In this document: piece by piece, positions 61,720-64,000 of the stretch
Layout of the letters: every line of letters starts with the position of its first letter
Position numbering within the stretch: the first letter of the stretch is position 1
DNA from: Bordetella genomosp. 4
Lineage (GTDB): Bacteria; Pseudomonadota; Gammaproteobacteria; Burkholderiales; Burkholderiaceae_B
Direction of reading: 5' to 3'
Assembly: GCF_002261185.1 (NCBI RefSeq)
Contig: NZ_NEVQ01000012.1
Coordinates: forward strand, 1-64,000
DNA length: 64,000 bases
Notes under the pieces: model-generated
What the model saw: only the letters and a program-made list of their open reading frames with translations
The model's database searches: none
What the model was told of the DNA's origin: nothing
Made by a program: the position numbers and the translations under genes

Positions 61720-62502
61720 TCAGCGGCCAGCGAATACGGGCGGCCGTTTGTCCCGGAATGCCGCCTGGCCTTCTTTGTAGTCCTGGCTGGCAAAGCACAT
61801 GCGCAGTGCTTGTTGGCAGGCTTCGTCGCCGTACTTGCCTGGCTCGACGGCTTCGTCGATGGCCATCTTGCTGGCGCGCAGACTCAGCGGCGCCAGGCTC
61901 GCCATCCTGGTGACGAGTTCCAGTGTTTCGGCCTCGTCACGCACATCGTTGACCAGGCCTATCTTCAACGCTTGGGCTGCATCGTATCGGCGGGCCGTGA
62001 ACATGATCTCCTTTGCCACGGCAGGTCCCACGAGCGATGACAACCGTTTAAGCCAAGCAGGGTAATAGCCCACCCCCAGCTTTGCTGCGGGAATGCTGAA
62101 GCTCGCATCAGGCGTCGCGAAACGCAGATCGCAATGCAATGACAGTCCGACACCCCCCCCAAAACATAATCCGCGGATCAGCGCCACGGTGGGCTTGCCC
62201 AATCGGACCAGGCGGTCTGCCGCGGCTACCACTGTGTCGTTCCACAGTTTCACGCCGGCTTCGGTGCTGCGACGTTCGCCGAATTGCGAGATATCCGATC
62301 CCGACGAAAAGGCTTTTTCGCCTGCGCCGCGCAGTACTACTACACGTACATCGGTATCAGCGTCTGCCTGTTCAATTAGCCCGGGCAATGCCGCCCACAT
62401 GTCGAACGTCATCGCGTTATGCCGCGTGGGATGATCAATGGACAGTGTGGCCACACCACCTTCCTTTTGATAACGCAGCGCGGGAGTGTGCTCAGATGAC
62501 AT
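61720..62502 (-). CDS. Enoyl-CoA hydratase/isomerase family protein (crotonase)
   Basis: The 260-residue protein has the crotonase fold, with oxyanion-hole stretches EKAFSSGSDISQF (residues about 63-75) and CFGGGVGLSLHCDLRFA (about 110-127). Both Glu residues used by classical enoyl-CoA hydratase are missing: the CELA-type Glu is Gly (GGGVGLSL) and the QPE-type Glu is Ala (SIPAAKLGVG). Simple hydration is therefore unlikely; isomerase, decarboxylase or ring/C-C cleavage chemistry is possible. A run of eight G codes for part of the oxyanion hole. It overlaps the CoA-transferase gene by 11 bases. Confidence 0.88.
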   Translation of the reverse strand: MSSEHTPALRYQKEGGVATLSIDHPTRHNAMTFDMWAALPGLIEQADADTDVRVVVLRGAGEKAFSSGSDISQFGERRSTEAGVKLWNDTVVAAADRLVRLGKPTVALIRGLCFGGGVGLSLHCDLRFATPDASFSIPAAKLGVGYYPAWLKRLSSLVGPAVAKEIMFTARRYDAAQALKIGLVNDVRDEAETLELVTRMASLAPLSLRASKMAIDEAVEPGKYGDEACQQALRMCFASQDYKEGQAAFRDKRPPVFAGR

Positions 62503-63685
62503 GCTGGTTCCTTAGCGTCTGGAGTTCGGACGGCTCTATGCCCAGTCCTTGCAGAATCTCGGTATTGTGTTCGCCCGGCATGGGCGCAACCGTGCGCAAC
62601 GTCGGTTGGTAACGGCTGCTCTTGATGGGCTGGCCAACCAGCTGGATATCGCCGAGTTGGGGGTGCCGTACCGGCCACGCGATACCCAGATGCTGCACTT
62701 GCGGATCGGCAAAAGCCTGATCCACCGTGTTGACCGCGCCACAAGCCAGGCCGGCTGCGTTGAGTTTTTCGATCCAGTATTCACGAGGCTGCTGGACAAA
62801 GATCGCGTTGATTTCCTGATTGAGTGCTTCGCGATTGATGGATCGGTCCCGGTTGGTACGGTATTTCGGGTTGTCCAGCCACTGCGGCTTGTCCAGCGCC
62901 TTGCACAGGCGTTCCCACATCAGCTGACCGGGCACCTGCAATGTCATCGGACCGTTCTGAGCGGTGAACAAGCCTGTCGGAATGATGGTGGGATGATTGT
63001 TGCCCGCCTGCGCCGGGACTTCGCCTGCCACGAGCCAACGGGCGGCCTGCAGGTCCAGGATTGCCAACTGGGCCTCCAACAATGAGGTCTGCACCCATTG
63101 GCCGACACCCGTGCGTTCGCGATCCAGCAGTGCGATCAAAATACCGATCGAGCAATACAGGCCGGCCGTCGTGTCGGCGATGGCAATGCCTGCGCGCACA
63201 GGTCCGGATTCGGGCAGTCCGGTGACTGACATCAATCCGCCCATGCCTTGCACAATTTGGTCATAGCCAGGACGTTTGGCATAGGGACCATCCTGGCCAA
63301 AACCCGAAATGCTCGCGTAGACCAGACGAGGGTTGATCTGCCGCAGTGTGTCGTAATCGATGCCGAGTCTATGTTTGACGTCGGGCCGGTAGTTTTCCAC
63401 GATGACGTCGGCGTTTTGCACCAGTTTTTCGAGCACAGCCCGTCCTTCGGCACTCTTCAGATTGAGCGTGAGGCTCTTCTTATTGCGCTGCAGATTCTGG
63501 TAGTCGGGGCCCAGTCTCATCCCTCCCATCTCTGTTTCGGTGGCAGGGTTGACGGGCTCTTCGATTTTGATGACTTCCGCTCCCCAGTCTGCCAATTGGC
63601 GTACGGCCGTCGGGCCGGCGCGTACCCGGGTCAGATCGATGACCCGGTAGGGCGACAAGGGCAGCGAGTGTTGCGTGTCAGACAT
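62492..63685 (-). CDS. Class III (CaiB/BaiF) CoA transferase
   Basis: The 397-residue protein is a family III CoA transferase that moves CoA onto an organic acid. The N-terminal VIDLTRVRAGPTAVRQLADW and GAEVIKIEEP, the middle GFGQDGPYAKRPGYDQIVQG and the catalytic Asp in IAIADTTAGLYCSIGILIAL are visible. AGAGGAGC lies before the ATG. It is the first gene of the operon with the crotonase, enolase-type enzyme and TctCBA, so it probably activates the imported acid or its product. Confidence 0.92.
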   Translation of the reverse strand: MSDTQHSLPLSPYRVIDLTRVRAGPTAVRQLADWGAEVIKIEEPVNPATETEMGGMRLGPDYQNLQRNKKSLTLNLKSAEGRAVLEKLVQNADVIVENYRPDVKHRLGIDYDTLRQINPRLVYASISGFGQDGPYAKRPGYDQIVQGMGGLMSVTGLPESGPVRAGIAIADTTAGLYCSIGILIALLDRERTGVGQWVQTSLLEAQLAILDLQAARWLVAGEVPAQAGNNHPTIIPTGLFTAQNGPMTLQVPGQLMWERLCKALDKPQWLDNPKYRTNRDRSINREALNQEINAIFVQQPREYWIEKLNAAGLACGAVNTVDQAFADPQVQHLGIAWPVRHPQLGDIQLVGQPIKSSRYQPTLRTVAPMPGEHNTEILQGLGIEPSELQTLRNQHVI

Positions 63686-63798
63686 GGGCGAGTGCTCCTC
63701 TCATGACGTGGCGGGCCCATCCTTACCGCGAGGCGATGGGCCAGGCGAGAGCCGGGCCCTACGGGCACGGCCAGTTTTTGCTCTTGTTTTGTGAATCC

Positions 63799-63834
63799 AT
63801 CGTATGAAGCCATCGAAAAAGTGTCAACACTTTT
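63799..63834 (-). promoter_or_regulatory. Sigma70 promoter and overlapping palindrome for the CoA-transferase operon
   Basis: On the minus strand TTGACA (63827-63822) and TACGAT (63804-63799) are separated by exactly 17 bases. The -35 lies inside AAAAGTGTCAACACTTTT (63817-63834), an 18-bp inverted repeat with 8-bp arms. A repressor bound there would block RNA polymerase. The gene starting at 63960 is the obvious candidate for that repressor. Confidence 0.65.
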
Positions 63835-63959
63835 ATTTAAATCGAATACGATAATTTGAAATTTGTCTTCGATTTGGGTCGATCAGACCGCGCACAGGTA
63901 CAATTTGCCGTCATAATCGCCTTGTCGCAGCGACACGTCCTGCTCACTTTTTCGTGCCT

Positions 63960-64000
63960 ATGACTGAACCATCCGAACAAAAGCTACCGTTGCTCGCGGC
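63960..64000 (+). CDS. Start of a divergent gene, cut by the window edge
   Basis: ATG at 63960 opens a frame reading MTEPSEQKLPLLA up to the edge. Too little remains to identify it. Position opposite a catabolic operon with a palindromic operator suggests a transcriptional regulator, but this is inference. No strong ribosome binding site is visible; an in-frame GTG lies two codons upstream. Confidence 0.4.
   Translation, partial: MTEPSEQKLPLLA

Noticed and set aside
1-64000. CRISPR arrays, tRNA or rRNA genes, transposases
   Set aside because: I saw no regularly spaced direct repeats, no tRNA-like clover pattern with TTCGA arms, no rRNA sequence and no transposase or integrase frame.

Overview
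The window reads as chromosomal DNA of a betaproteobacterium of the order Burkholderiales, most likely family Alcaligenaceae (Bordetella/Achromobacter relatives). This is inferred from high GC content, the gene order sdhCDAB-sdhE-gltA with mdh alongside, sucA-sucB-lpd followed by zapE, a TctC-type (Bug) solute-binding protein, and the PrpD sequence. I ran no database search, so genus is not assigned.

Left end to about 19 kb: an RDD membrane protein, a small unknown gene, a THUMP-domain rRNA methyltransferase and HemJ precede a dispersed methylcitrate (propionate) locus. That locus has prpD, a GntR regulator, acnD and prpF on the left, and prpC and prpB on the right. Between the halves lie an iron-uptake signalling set (FecI sigma, FecR, TonB receptor) and a divergent LysR/tautomerase pair. 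Having both PrpD and AcnD/PrpF gives two separate routes for methylcitrate dehydration.

19 to 26 kb is a TCA-cycle block: mdh diverges from a UTRA-type GntR regulator followed by sdhC, sdhD, sdhA, sdhB, sdhE and gltA. A 26-bp near-perfect palindrome sits in the mdh/gntR promoter gap. 26 to 34 kb holds the potassium-uptake genes kdpABC and kdpDE, all on the minus strand. 34 to 43 kb holds a DUF2214-like membrane protein, a malic enzyme fused to a phosphotransacetylase-like domain, a homodimeric E1 2-oxoacid dehydrogenase paralogue divergent from an Lrp/AsnC regulator (a candidate 2-oxobutyrate dehydrogenase), and an OPT transporter. 43 to 50.5 kb holds sucA-sucB-lpd and zapE.

50.6 to 57.4 kb is a second FecI-FecR-TonB receptor set plus an iron-regulated DUF3649-PepSY-DUF3325 membrane operon, both with visible Fur-box candidates. 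57.4 to 63.7 kb is a minus-strand operon for an organic acid: TctA/TctB/TctC uptake, an enolase-superfamily enzyme, a crotonase and a class III CoA transferase. It is driven from a clear sigma70 promoter overlapped by a palindrome, and a new plus-strand gene begins at the right edge.

The most unusual structure is two families of intergenic palindromes. Family A has three copies (22-153, 318-451, 16217-16349). Family B has two (3993-4214, 47514-47725). In each family a conserved core is enclosed by long inverted arms that are perfectly or almost perfectly complementary within a copy but differ in sequence between copies. One family B copy lies inside the sucB-lpd gap.
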